Positions 30,634-41,759 of a DNA stretch of 64,000 bases are shown here, piece by piece. A model generated the notes under the pieces. It searched no databases, was not told the origin of the DNA, and saw only the letters and a list, made by a program, of their open reading frames with translations. Made by a program: the position numbers and the translations under genes. Within the stretch, counting starts at the first letter, position 1; every line of letters starts with the position of its first letter. Source of the DNA: Pyropia yezoensis (lineage: Eukaryota > Rhodophyta > Bangiophyceae > Bangiales > Bangiaceae); contig CM020618.1 of the NCBI GenBank assembly GCA_009829735.1, forward strand, positions 3,222,882 to 3,286,881, read 5' to 3'.

Positions 30634-31640
30634 GGGTGGCACAAGCCGCTTTTGTCGCCGCCATCCCTGCCGTTCGGGGCTTTCCATGCTTTTGCCTCCC
30701 ATGCGCCGGAACTCGCACCCTTGGCAGCTGCGGAGGCGGCGGCGCCTGCGCCGGTTGCGGCGGCGGCGCGGCCCTGCTCTGCTTTCCTTGCACCGGCGCT
30801 CGCACCCTCGGCACCAGCGGTGGAGGCGGCGTCCGCGCCGATCGCGGCGGCAAAGCCGCCCCCTGCCGGGTGGCACAAGCCGCTTTTTCCGCCGCCGCCC
30901 CTGCCGCTCCGGGCTCCCTCTGCCTGTGCCTCCCATGCGCTGGCACCCGCACCCTCGGCAGCCGCGGCGGCGGCTGCGTCCGCACCTGTCGCGGCGGCGA
31001 CGCAGCCACTGGGTGGCACAAGCCGCTTTTGCCGCCGCCGCCCCTGTCGCTCGGGGCTCCCTCTGCCTGTGCATCCCTTGCGTAAGTACGCGCACCGTCG
31101 GCCGCCGCGGGGGTGGCGGTGTACGCGCCAGTCGCGGCAGCGATGCCACCCCCTACTAGACGACACAGGCCGCCTTTTTGACCGCCGCCCAAGCCGCTCG
31201 GAGCTCCCTCTGGCTGTGCCTCCCTTCAATGGGTACGCACACCGTCGGCCGCCGCGGCGGTGGCGGCGTCTGCACCGGTTTTGTCCGCGACGCCACCCCC
31301 TACCCAGTGGCACAAGCCGCTTTCTCCGCCGCCGCCCCTGCCGCTCCGGGCTCCCTCTGCCTGTGCCTCCCATGCGCTGGCACCCGCACCCTCGGCAGCC
31401 GCGGCGGCGGCTGCGTCCGCACCTGTCGCGGCGGCGACGCAGCCACTGGGTGGCACAAGCCGCGTTCGCCGCCGCCGCCCCTGCCGCTCGGGGCTCCCCA
31501 TGCCTGTGCCTCGCTTGGGCGAGTACGCACACCGTCGGCCGTCGCGGTAGTGGCGGCGTACGCGCCAGTCGCGGCGGCGACGCGGCCACCGGGTGACACA
31601 AGCCGCTTTTACCGCCGCCTCCCCTGCCGCTCGAGCGCTG
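30634..31640. repeat. Minisatellite with units of about 142-150 bp
   Basis: Units begin with GTGGCACAAGCCGCTTTT at about 30634, 30870, 31012, 31161, 31305, 31449 and 31591. The first interval is longer (about 236 bp). Each unit ends in GCGGCGGCGACGC-type runs. The array keeps several frames open on both strands, giving Ala/Pro-rich pseudo-ORFs. It lies between the transposase 3' end and the left array. Confidence 0.85.
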
Positions 31641-31961
31641 GAGGCGTCCGCGCACGCGGGCTGGTCGGTAGCCCCGAGTGCTACTCGTGCTGCCGGCCTA
31701 TCAGATAGGGATGCCCGGAGCGACTCAGCGCATCTACAGGGTATGGGCGGCATCCTGAGGCGACGCAGGAGATGGAATATATGGAGGTGAGGGGGAGGGG
31801 CCCTCTAGAGGTGCGGGGGTACGAGGGGGTGTAGGAGCGGTGCTGTCATTGGGATGTGCATGTCCACCACCGTCTTTTCGGCTACCACGGTCTCTGGTGT
31901 CACCAGGGCGTCATGGCAAAGGATCGAGAGAAAAAAGAGGAGGCAATGTGCAGGGCTATCG

Positions 31962-34900
31962 TCACGACCCCCACGGATAGAACGCGTTGATGAAGAAACG
32001 CATAGCAAGGCGCTCTTCCACAGGATCACCCCACTTCGCGGGCTCCGCATCAAGGCCGCGGCGACAGGACAAGTCGGCGAAGTCTGGGACCACGTGCAGG
32101 ACCCGCCGAATAGACTCCAGCGGCATTGTTCTCAGGCAAACGTCGGTCTCACCGTCGGGGACGCTCCAAGCCAGGCGCGTGCACCCGCGGGCCACCAAGG
32201 GGCAGCCTGGCACACCCGGGACAGATACCATGTCCGCGACAACTACAAAATCACCTCCAGGCCGCCGAACAATAGCCCGCACCTCAGCCACTGACAAGGT
32301 TGAGGCATTGCCGGACGAGGAGTACATGACGAAGTCATACCAGGGCTCACCTCGGAAAGATGGGGACGCGTATAGCAGTTGCGTGGCCGTGGTGCCGCAC
32401 TCAAAAACAGCCTTAAAGGCGATGCGAGAGCTGACGCGCACTCGTGCGTCCTCAGGCAGGTCAAGTGCGGCAGCAACGCCCGCCATCCCTGGCCACTGGG
32501 ACATTGCGGACAAGCGCACACGGCGCAGGTGGTATGCGGGGGTCCCAACAGCTGCGACGACAGCGACCCCGGCAGTCGAGGCTTCCCCAGGACCTGGAAA
32601 GCCCGGCGCATTGGCTGCTCCATCCGGCGCACTGGCACCTCCGGCGGCAATGCCCGGTGCTCCTTCTTCTTCGGTCAGACCAGGTCCCAGCCCTTCTCCG
32701 TCGCTGCTCTCATCACCACAGGCAAGCACGTCGGCTGGACGATCCTCTTCTTCTTCAGCGTTGCGGCGCAGGATGATGTGGGCGCCTTGCGCCTGCACGA
32801 CGAGCTGACGGGTAAAGTCTGAGATGGACTTGTTCGTCCGGGAGTAGTAGGGCTTGTCCTCCTTGTGCATGCGCTCGTTGATGCCAGCATTGCCGTTGTT
32901 GATGTTGCCGTGCATACGTATGGCGTCCATCACGTGACACAACAGCCTGTGCACTTTGGAAGTGTGTTGAGGGCCGAGGATGGGCGTCAGGTACTGCGTC
33001 ACAAAGCATTGTGCTCGATCAGCTATGCACTTTCCCGCGTTAAGCGTGAGGGGCATGGGGGCCGTCGAGCACGTGTACCCGTACATCTCTGCGTGCAGCA
33101 CGGCAAACTCCGCAAACATTGCGGTAATGGCCTCGTCAATCGGCGTCTCGCCCCAAACAGCATGGTAGGCAGACCAGTCATACTCCGGACCACCTGCGAC
33201 GCTCGCCGGATCGTCGCTGGCCGCTCCTTCCTCGGGTGCTTCATCAAGCCGCAGGGCCGCAACACGGGCCGCTAAGTCCGGGACAGCATCTTGCAGCCCA
33301 TCACCGACAGGGAGCGCTGCTTCGCCGATTTCTGCCACGCCTCCACGGACGGGCAGAGCTGGGACGGGCAGAGCCCCCCGAGTGCGCCAGGCACCGGCCA
33401 CCAAAAACGCCATTGTTGACACGCCCTCTCTCTGTTGCTTGCCCGTGTACACAGACTGAGGCTCGTCGTGTTTGACCAAGTATCTAATGAAAGAAAAACA
33501 GTTCGTCACAAAGGTACAAAGGAGAAGAAAGATTATGCAGTGCTAAGAGCCGATGGCAGGGAACAGAGCGCAAGTTAGAACACATGGAGTGACCTTTGAG
33601 TAACTGGCTACTGACCACTGCGACGGCTTAACGGAGAACCACAGGACCAGCACTGGTTGACATGGTCTTTGTCGCGGAACGAGGGATACGGATCAGCTCT
33701 TTCCAGTCGCTCACAGTAACGTACCCTGGTGGCGTCTTGCAAGCCTTACTGCGGCGTCCAAGGTGATCAATGCGCTTGTTGCAAACGCGACGCGTCGCGG
33801 CGTCCGTCCCCGCTAGCGGCATGTGACCCTTGCAAATCTTAGGGAAGACCTCGACCAGCCACTGCACAAGCATCCTGGTCACACCCAGGTCAAGCACCTG
33901 TATCAAAAACCAAGCCAATAAGGCCGCGAGCTGCACGCGACATGAGCATCTGTCAGACAAGATACTCCACCAAAGAGGGTCGATAGGAACATGTACATCC
34001 CACACAGTTGCACAGACATACTCAAAAGGGGACCAACGTACGTGCAAAGCATCAAATCCGATCATCTTGTACAGCAAGTATGGAGAAGTAGAAAGACCCT
34101 CCATTGCAGCAAGCGCCGGAACGAAGCCTGTTAAGCTGTCTACGACCTCAAGGTCTTCGCGCCGAGCACGCGACCGGCCGTGCTGCCTGTGTCCAGACGC
34201 CTCTAGCTGGCGCTCCAGCGTCTCCACCACGTCCCTTCCTGCCGCATCCAGCGCCTCTGATGAGCCTGCAACGTCAACCATAACGTCGCATTGGGAGCAT
34301 GGGCGCTGGCACTGCCCAGCTTTGAGGCATAAGACGGCACGTTCTTCCGGTTGGTCGCAAACATACAGCAAGACACGAGTAAAAGCCATCAGCTGCTGGC
34401 CTCCCATGCGCACCTCAACACCAAAGCGGCTAGCCGCCATAGCCGTTCGCATGCAGACATACAGCACCCGTTGTAGGATTCCGCAGCGGCGCAGCCGGGA
34501 GCGCTCCTTCGCTGCCTTCTCGACCTGGATGCGCACAAGAGGAATGTAGGCAACGGTCATCCAATGAATGTCGCCCGTGTCGTCGTTGACTAAGCGAACC
34601 CGCACTGGGTACAGTTTGTGGGCTGGAGATAAGAGCAAGGGATGAACAGAAGCAACGCAACCGACGGCACATTGCAAGAGGAAAAGGGAACCGTCAGAAG
34701 TCGCTTATGCAGCAAAAGTTGAGGACACACTCGCACCACGCTCAAGATGTGAAGAAGAGATGGTCTCTCGCCCCGAAGCGGATTCATGAACGCACCACCG
34801 GACCACGACAGCTGGCTGCTGTCACTGTAGAGATGAAGACCGAGAACAAAGCTGGTACCACCGTGAGTGGCGACGACCTCCTTCTCGCAAAGACGGAACG

Positions 34901-35867
34901 CATCACCGTCCATGGGCGTCTGCCGCATGTTAGTTGGAGGTGCAGGACCATCCTCCCCGCTCCATAACCGTACACCACCATCACCTTTTTGAAGCCGAGC
35001 CATGACCACCTCCAAGACTGATCGGTTGTAGACCTCATACACAGTACCGCCCTCCCGGATCTTCAGCTTCTTCCATCCGGTGCTCAGCACAGCGTCGTCG
35101 AGGTCGTCGCGCAAGGCCTTGGTGAAGGAAGAGACGGTGGGAAATACTGCACTTAGCGAGAGGTCGTCGCGCGTCTCCATCGGGTCCACAGCGTCGCGTC
35201 GGTCCCAGATCTCCAAAAAGTCGTAGAGCTGCTTCTGCTCTCGCACTGACAGGCCCGCCCCACCCACTCCGAGAACAAATTGCTGAAGGGCACCGAGGCG
35301 CGTAGAGTTGAACCTTCCAGTCCGACTGTTCTTGCGTCTCTCCAAAATGGGGACCGACCGTGCGGCATCGTCTAGAACCTCATACAGACTGAAGATACGC
35401 GTCGTTAGAGACTGGTATTGGTACTCAGCATGCATGCCCCCGTCACCGACGTTGTCCCGCAACACCCCTGTCAGTTCCAACAAAGGATACAGTTGGGCGC
35501 GGATTGCGGCGTCGTAGGAGCCAGAGTCGTCAGCCACCAGCGCTCCAATGCCGACTGGCACCTCGTCAGCGGCAAGAGTGCCGTCCGCTTCCTTCTCTAC
35601 GGCAACGCCAGGCATATTGCCGCGACCCCGAGCAGCTACCAAGTGGTCTACGCGTCGGCGGGCCCTGGGAGGCGTGGGAATGCCGTCCAGCCCAGCGGCC
35701 GTGCCGTCGTCGGCCGGCGGTCTTCTCTTGCTGCCGGGTATGCCGTTTCCGTCTTCTCGCCCGTGCGCCGACCTTTGGTGCCAGACAAATCCACCCTTGC
35801 TGTAGGTTTTGAAGTCGCACACTGCGCAGGTGAGCAGCCTGGCCGGCCGTTTCCCACCAGACATCAT
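31962..35867 (-). CDS. Transposase, three exons, C2H2 finger plus Plavaka/KDZ-like core
   Basis: The start is MMSGGKR (35867 or 35864). Exon 1 has a C2H2 finger, CAVCDFKTYSKGGFVWHQRSAH, then a long variable region ending FVLGLHLYSDSSQLSWSGG; the Asp matches the first acidic residue of Plavaka-type cores. Exon 2 starts at about 34622 after a TCTCCAG acceptor: HKLYPVRVRLVNDD..VAYIP, then CDQPEERAVLCLKAGQCQRPCSQC, a Cys-rich signature of the group. Exon 3 starts at 33483 after TTTCATTAG: KVHRLLCHVMDAIRMHGN, then NERMHKEDKPYYSRTNK and a C-terminal domain ending at 31962. Donor sites are less clear (roughly 34790 and 33640). All three frames are open, so the gene may be intact. Family placement rests on these motifs only. 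Confidence 0.72.
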
Positions 35868-36720
35868 TCTGTCATCCACAATCACAAAGCAAAGGTATCG
35901 ACGAGGAAGAAGCATGGAGAGACGCGGCATTATTTCAGTCACTAGCCTGTTGGCTGCGACGGGCCCCGCCTCGTAAAGATAGAGCACGACGACGACACCC
36001 ACTCACACCCACATGTACACACGGATACAAGAGAAACAATCAAGGCTACACATACCATGTACGGAGCAGGGGGCCGCCACATGCGTGAGCGTCAAAGGTA
36101 GCAAGTTGTGGCAGAGAGATAAGAGGGAGGCGGGTTGTCGAGAGGTAGGAGGGAGGTAGGTCGTCGCGGACAGGTAGAAAGTGGCCAGTCTGCGTTGATG
36201 GGCAGCTTGGGCAGCTTGCTTGCACGAAGAAGACGTCTCGAAGGCGGGGGGCCGGGGGGTGGAGGAGCGAGTGCGGCATACGGCGGGAGGGCGGGGGGGA
36301 GGCGGTGCTTCGGCCGCTGATGGAAGCATGTAGAATGTGAGGTTGAAGTCGGCTCGTCCAAACTGCGCAGCCGTGCGATCTGCCATGCGCAAGCGTCGTC
36401 AGTCCCAGTCAAGAATGAAAATGCGATCAAGCATACGGCGCACGGCATGTGGACCACGCGCTCCCCTCCAGCAATCCTCACGCTTCAGGTGCCCATCCGC
36501 AGCGCCCAAAGCTCTGTCACCATCTCACCGCAGCCGTGTGTGGCGGCAGAGCTCCTCCGAAAATGGGCGGCAGGGGGGGACCGGGTAGTGTGGGGTGGAC
36601 AGCGGCCGCAATCTCCGGCCCCCCTCCCCCTCCCCCGTCTACGCCCCACTCCCTCCGCCCCCACTCACTCCGCCCCCCCTCCCGCCCATCCCCGCTCTCG
36701 GCCGTCCACGTCCCGCACTT

Positions 36721-36751
<31 letters not shown>

Positions 36752-37785
36752 CGCGCAACGGACCACGGCCAGCACGTCTGGGAAGTAGAGCCACGCACAA
36801 ACTGGTGGGGTCCTGTCTGCTGCGCTCATGGCGAACGCTGTGAACCCCCCCGTGACTAGTCCGGTGTCGACGTCGACAGGTCTCATCGAAGCCCATCGAG
36901 GCTCGATGAGGCCACAGTCGTCGAGAAGTGTCTAACGCTTCCTGCATAAGTCGCCCTGGCTGGGAGAGCTAGTGTCTGCTATGAAGAATTACTCAATGCC
37001 TTGACCAATAGAAGCTCGGCATTGACTCAGTTGGAATGGTCCGAACCGTACTTCTTGGGACTCGAAGCAAACAGTTTCCGCTACCACTCAACGATCTGCC
37101 CCACTGGGACTTCGGCGCGGGACGGCTGTGAACGCAAGCGAGCTGTCGTTGCTGCGGGGCCTGCGGCGCTCCGCGTGCAGGCTGTCGTGCACCTCTGCCG
37201 CACGAGGTAGGTTCATCCGTGGCCGGCTCCGCCCGACCTCCCAATGTCGGACTGTGCAGCGCCACACGTACCGTGTGGCCCGGGTGGCACAGATCAACAC
37301 CGACGGCGGTATGTTGGCCGGAAGACCTATACAAGAGGGGCTGCGGGTGCCCGCAGCCCGTGCCGCGAGCGGCACAGGAGCCACAGCTGTCTTTGTCAAT
37401 ATGTATGTGATGCAGCCAGGGAGGGCTGAGGTGTGCTGTTCCACGGTCACGGTTGCTCGGCGACGCCCTGTACTGACGCTATGTGCCCAGACATTATTCT
37501 GTGCGGTCCGGAAAGCACCATGCCCTGGTTGACAACCACGTGTTTGCGGACCTGAACACACCCCCGCAGCCACGCGTTCGATTGTGGACTTTGGCATGTG
37601 AGTTTCTGAGTGTGCTCTATCCTACAAGAGGGAGGCGGGGAGGGCGGATGTGTTGCCAGGGTGGGTTGAGAGTCGCTGCGACGATGCGCTACTGACTGCA
37701 TTTTTGGGGCGCCTCGTACTGCCCTGAGCCCCTCCCTCCTTTGACTCTGCTTACCTTTGCGTATCTGCCCCAACCCACTCTCACA
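35868..37785. promoter_or_regulatory. Divergent spacer of the transposon with central palindrome and poly-C tract
   Basis: 1.9 kb between the two opposite start codons. At about 36880-36910 lies CTCATCGA..TCGATGAG with further CCATCGA copies, the same motif as at both element ends, so transposase binding here could control both genes. A 27-C run is at 36721-36747. The short frames have no domains. Confidence 0.6.
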
Positions 37786-40356
37786 ATGCCCCCGCGACGC
37801 CCTCCTCAGCCCGTCAACAGCCTTTTTTCGTTCGAGCAAGCTGAAGAAAATGGCGGTGAAGCCGCAGCCGCCGCAGCGCTGGCGGCTGTTTCAAGCAGCC
37901 AAGCGCAGCTGCACTGGATCTCACCGGTATGCCCGACCGAGAAGTCCACCGACCTTGAGCCCCCGCCGCTGTCACCGACTTCCTTGGCGGCCATGCCGCC
38001 CCTCACCACTCGTGGTCTCACGGCGGTAGGCGCGCGCGGGCTGGTACTGCCCCCGCGCCGACCTGGTCCGCCCGCTGCTGCTATGGTGACGCCCAAGCGT
38101 CGCACCCTGGTGGCCGGGAAGCGCGCACTGGGGGCGTCGACAGTGCTGAATAGTGGAGGGGCTGCAAAGGGTGTAGGTGGGCCTTCAACGGTGACGATGA
38201 CTGCGACGGCGGCGGGTGCTGCCTCGTCTCCGCCTCGACACCCTGGTGCAGCTAAACCAACCTACGAACGTGATCACGTTTCTCCAGCGTCTGTCGCAGA
38301 CGCCGCGCGTCGCGGTCTACGTGGAGCGGCATCGCCAGTGACGCCTCCTGGGGGTGCGGCTGCGGCGACAGCGCCTCGCCAACCAGCTGTGACGCCGTCA
38401 CCTGGATCTCGGCCGGAGGCCTCAATGTCATCGACGGGCGTGCGCAGGCCGTTGTTATTCAATACACCCGTGCAGACGCACCTGGCTCCAGTGGTCGGGC
38501 CTCCGAGGGGCCTTTCCTTTCGGGTTCCGCACGGGGGTTCTGCAAGCGATGCCGGTCAGCCTGGAAGCGGGTCTGTCACGCTGACGCCTGCCGCGTCGCC
38601 GCCCAAGGCCGTCAAGGCCATTCGAAAGGCAGGCAAGGCGCGCGCTAAGCGCGCCTTGAAGAAGGCGGCAGCTGTAAGGCCTGCTGATCTTCCTGTTCAG
38701 GCGCCTGATGGGCCTCCAACGGCAGAGTCTCAAAAAGGGGCGACGCCGCTGGCTGCTCCCCCTCCTGTGTACCAAGTCGGTGAGCCGCGTGTTCCAGCGA
38801 CCGTGACGGTGGACGCAATGACCAGGGTGTTTGCGGAGGGGCTACGCCCGATGTGTGCCCACTTGGTTGGGCTAAAAAAGAAGCTGGAGGAGGTGCACAC
38901 CTCCGACAACCGTCTGTCAACAAGTCTGCATACCCAAGGCGTGGGGAACGAGCGCACAGCTCAAGCCGTTGTGCAGTTGCAGGGCGCCGTCAAGGGCGTT
39001 TTCGATGGTGTGGTCGGCCGTGTCAAGAAGGAATCTGTCGCTGCGCCAGCCCTCCGCGGTAGCACTGCGATGCTTGACGACTGTCAGGCTCAACAGGAGC
39101 TCGCCACCATCAATGAGATGGAGCTCGCCAATGTGCGGGACGTTGCCAAGAAGGCCATGATCACTGAGATGCTGGGGTCTACAGAAAGCTACAAGGCGAT
39201 GCCGAACCGGGTGCGCTCCCTCGAGATTCTGTATGACGCCTGCGAGAGTGTCCGGGGCGGGAACCGACATGACTCGGAGGCCAACTGCAACAGCCACCGC
39301 GTCTTCTTGACGACGGCCGGCACGCCGGCCGACAGGCGTTCTCGTGTGAGCGAGAAGCTGAACCGCATTAGCAGCCACGTGACTGAGGCGCTGAAAAAGG
39401 TCGCCATGTTGGCGTACTTCAAGAGCTTAGGCGTGAGCGCCGACTCAATGACGCCCGAAGAAGCGGCGAAGTGGCTGGAAAAGGGCAAGTACGCGCACTC
39501 CGCGAAGGCCGACCCCGCCATCAACGCCGCACTGACAGCGATGTTCAAACGCAACGGCCAGAAGGCGCGTGTGGTAACTCCCAAGGACGTGGGGGACGCT
39601 GTCTACGTGGACGCGAGTACGGGGCACGTTGGGCTGATCACGCACTGGGCGAGAAGTGTATTCAAGAAGGCGGCTGGGGTCCGCAAGCCGCGTCGCAGCG
39701 GAAACGATGACGGTGCTTATGACGGGTGGCGCGAGGAAGTGCGGCACGTGAGCAAGTTCCTTCGCAAGCACGAGGATGACCAGGATGGATTGCGCCTCTG
39801 CGATGGAAGTGACGAACGTCGAGCCATGCACATGGCTGACGACGGTACTTTCGTCATTGAAGAGTCGAGTGATGAGTTGCCCTCAGGGTCGGCTGGCCCT
39901 GCCGAGACGGACGGTTCTGCCAGTCACGTGAGGGACCACAGTGAGGAGCTGCTGCCTGGCTATGTTTCTGGTGATGGTAGTGCGGAAGGTGGGGACGGTG
40001 TTGACGACGAAGAGGGTGTTGATGGTGAGGAGGGTCTTGCTGGTGAGGCGGGCTATGATGGCTGGGAGGACGGTGAGGGAGAGAGTGGCGCTGCCGCGGA
40101 TGGTGGTCATGGTGCCGGGGTCGTTGACGCTGCGGTTGACTGTGGCGGTGGAGCTGGCCTAGGACCTGTGGGGGACGTCGACTCGACAGTTGAGGCTGGC
40201 GTTGATGCTGCGGCGCTTGCTGGGGCTGCCGAGGGCGTTGGTGGTGCCGGGAGCGTTGACGGCCGCGAGCTCGGTGATGCTCCGCCTGGCCTGCTGCCTG
40301 AGAGCGCAGCGTATCCACGCGGGCTTGCCGAGTACCCGGAGGAGGTACCACTTTGA
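37786..40356 (+). CDS. Second transposon protein, 856 aa, unknown function
   Basis: Transcribed away from the transposase. From the ATG at 37786 (MPPRRPPQPVNSLFSF) it gives 856 residues. The first 370 are Pro/Ala/Ser/Thr-rich and probably disordered, with a basic Lys/Ala patch (AIRKAGKARAKRALKKAAAV). About 375-660 looks folded and charged: VDAMTRVFAEGLRPMCAHLV, a possible coiled coil (QQELATINEMELANVRDVAKKA), TEALKKVAMLAYFKSLG and VYVDASTGHVGLITHWARSV. The C-terminal 150 residues are acidic and Gly-rich. No known domain was recognised. A long intact frame beside a transposase suggests an accessory protein, for example for DNA binding or regulation, as TnpA/TnpD pairs do in CACTA elements; this is inference. 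Confidence 0.75.
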   Translation: MPPRRPPQPVNSLFSFEQAEENGGEAAAAAALAAVSSSQAQLHWISPVCPTEKSTDLEPPPLSPTSLAAMPPLTTRGLTAVGARGLVLPPRRPGPPAAAMVTPKRRTLVAGKRALGASTVLNSGGAAKGVGGPSTVTMTATAAGAASSPPRHPGAAKPTYERDHVSPASVADAARRGLRGAASPVTPPGGAAAATAPRQPAVTPSPGSRPEASMSSTGVRRPLLFNTPVQTHLAPVVGPPRGLSFRVPHGGSASDAGQPGSGSVTLTPAASPPKAVKAIRKAGKARAKRALKKAAAVRPADLPVQAPDGPPTAESQKGATPLAAPPPVYQVGEPRVPATVTVDAMTRVFAEGLRPMCAHLVGLKKKLEEVHTSDNRLSTSLHTQGVGNERTAQAVVQLQGAVKGVFDGVVGRVKKESVAAPALRGSTAMLDDCQAQQELATINEMELANVRDVAKKAMITEMLGSTESYKAMPNRVRSLEILYDACESVRGGNRHDSEANCNSHRVFLTTAGTPADRRSRVSEKLNRISSHVTEALKKVAMLAYFKSLGVSADSMTPEEAAKWLEKGKYAHSAKADPAINAALTAMFKRNGQKARVVTPKDVGDAVYVDASTGHVGLITHWARSVFKKAAGVRKPRRSGNDDGAYDGWREEVRHVSKFLRKHEDDQDGLRLCDGSDERRAMHMADDGTFVIEESSDELPSGSAGPAETDGSASHVRDHSEELLPGYVSGDGSAEGGDGVDDEEGVDGEEGLAGEAGYDGWEDGEGESGAAADGGHGAGVVDAAVDCGGGAGLGPVGDVDSTVEAGVDAAALAGAAEGVGGAGSVDGRELGDAPPGLLPESAAYPRGLAEYPEEVPL

Positions 40357-41079
40357 CTGGCTATGATGGTGACGGGAGGACCTGGCGTAGCGTAGCTGCA
40401 GGAATGCTGGGAGAGGTTGACATGGAGGTTTCGATGCGGCGGGGCGCGGACGAGGGCGGTACTGTTGCCAGGCCCGCGGCACTGCTGCTGGGACCGCCGC
40501 TCTCTCTTCCAGAGGGCATTGCTGCGCGGGGCTCTGCGGGCGCGGCGCGACGTTTCCGGCTGGGTGGTGGTGCTCGTCAGGTTGACCAGCCCTCTTGCAG
40601 TCATGTGGCAGGACGGTAGGTATGGGGGCCAGAGGATGATGGACGCGGGGAGGCGAGGCGTGGAGACGGGCGGGTCGGGGCCGGTGCCTGTGGCTTGCTT
40701 GTGCTTTTTGTAGTGGTAGATAGTCGAGGAGCTTGGTGGCGAGTACACTGTGCCTGGACACCGATAGCACCTCCTCGGGTCAGATGCAGCGCCTCGCGTA
40801 CATGGTCCCCAGGGAAGCTTGAGGGCATGCCAGTTCCGTGCGGGCGGCGCCGCTGCGTCAGCAGCGTGTCCACTCTCGTTCATGGGTCACCAGAGCCCCA
40901 CCGGCAGTAGCAGTAGCTGCCACGGTGGGCGGGAGTAACAGCGCAGCGGGGGAGACGTAAACGGTGCCGCCGAACTGGGAACGGGGTTACATGCTATGGG
41001 CCTCACACTGAGAGCTCGTGTGCGCTGGAACTATCGTGAGACCACGACCCGGACATGCGAGACTGTAAAGGCCAAATGC

Positions 41080-41225
41080 TCGATGGAACAGTCCATCGAG
41101 CCCCGTCGAGTACGGCTCCGTCGTTTTCCGTCGAAGGCCCATCGAAAGGGGCCTTCGATGGGCCATTGGGGGCTCGCCGAGTCCCGTCGAGTTTGCCATC
41201 GAAAGCGCGGGCTCGACGGGCTTTG
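41080..41225. repeat. Right subterminal palindrome array (left copy, next to the gap)
   Basis: CATCGA/TCGATG motifs including GGCCCATCGAA..TTCGATGGGCC. Compared with 50501-50645 it shows one-base indels, some of which disturb a GTCGAG motif that is regular in the other copy. This suggests consensus errors near the contig end. Confidence 0.75.
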
Positions 41226-41259
41226 AGTTGGAACTGACGATGAGAATGGACGCCACGGC

Positions 41260-41759
41260 NNNNNNNNNNNNNNNNNNNNNNNNNNNNNNNNNNNNNNNNN
41301 NNNNNNNNNNNNNNNNNNNNNNNNNNNNNNNNNNNNNNNNNNNNNNNNNNNNNNNNNNNNNNNNNNNNNNNNNNNNNNNNNNNNNNNNNNNNNNNNNNNN
41401 NNNNNNNNNNNNNNNNNNNNNNNNNNNNNNNNNNNNNNNNNNNNNNNNNNNNNNNNNNNNNNNNNNNNNNNNNNNNNNNNNNNNNNNNNNNNNNNNNNNN
41501 NNNNNNNNNNNNNNNNNNNNNNNNNNNNNNNNNNNNNNNNNNNNNNNNNNNNNNNNNNNNNNNNNNNNNNNNNNNNNNNNNNNNNNNNNNNNNNNNNNNN
41601 NNNNNNNNNNNNNNNNNNNNNNNNNNNNNNNNNNNNNNNNNNNNNNNNNNNNNNNNNNNNNNNNNNNNNNNNNNNNNNNNNNNNNNNNNNNNNNNNNNNN
41701 NNNNNNNNNNNNNNNNNNNNNNNNNNNNNNNNNNNNNNNNNNNNNNNNNNNNNNNNNNN
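41260..41759. other. Assembly gap, 500 N
   Basis: Exactly 500 N, the usual placeholder for a scaffold join of unknown size. The sequences ending and starting here are the two ends of a duplicated transposon segment. Confidence 0.99.

Larger units (their letters stand above)
30000..41259. mobile_element. Large two-gene DNA transposon, Plavaka/KDZ-like (copy left of the gap)
   Basis: The left limit (about 30000) is set by the first CATCGA-type palindrome array and the right limit by the gap. Contents from left: subterminal array, 145-bp minisatellite, minus-strand three-exon transposase, divergent spacer with a central palindrome, plus-strand 856-aa gene, right subterminal array. I could not find simple terminal inverted repeats; the arrays at the two ends are in inverted arrangement. 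Joined with the far right end (copy to 50690) the element would be about 11.3 kb. The transposase places it near Plavaka/KDZ or other CMC-like elements; the exact superfamily is uncertain. Confidence 0.7.

Noticed and set aside
30382-31596. 404-residue Ala/Pro-rich frame in the transposon's left part
   Set aside because: Produced by the 145-bp minisatellite, which is open in several frames on both strands.
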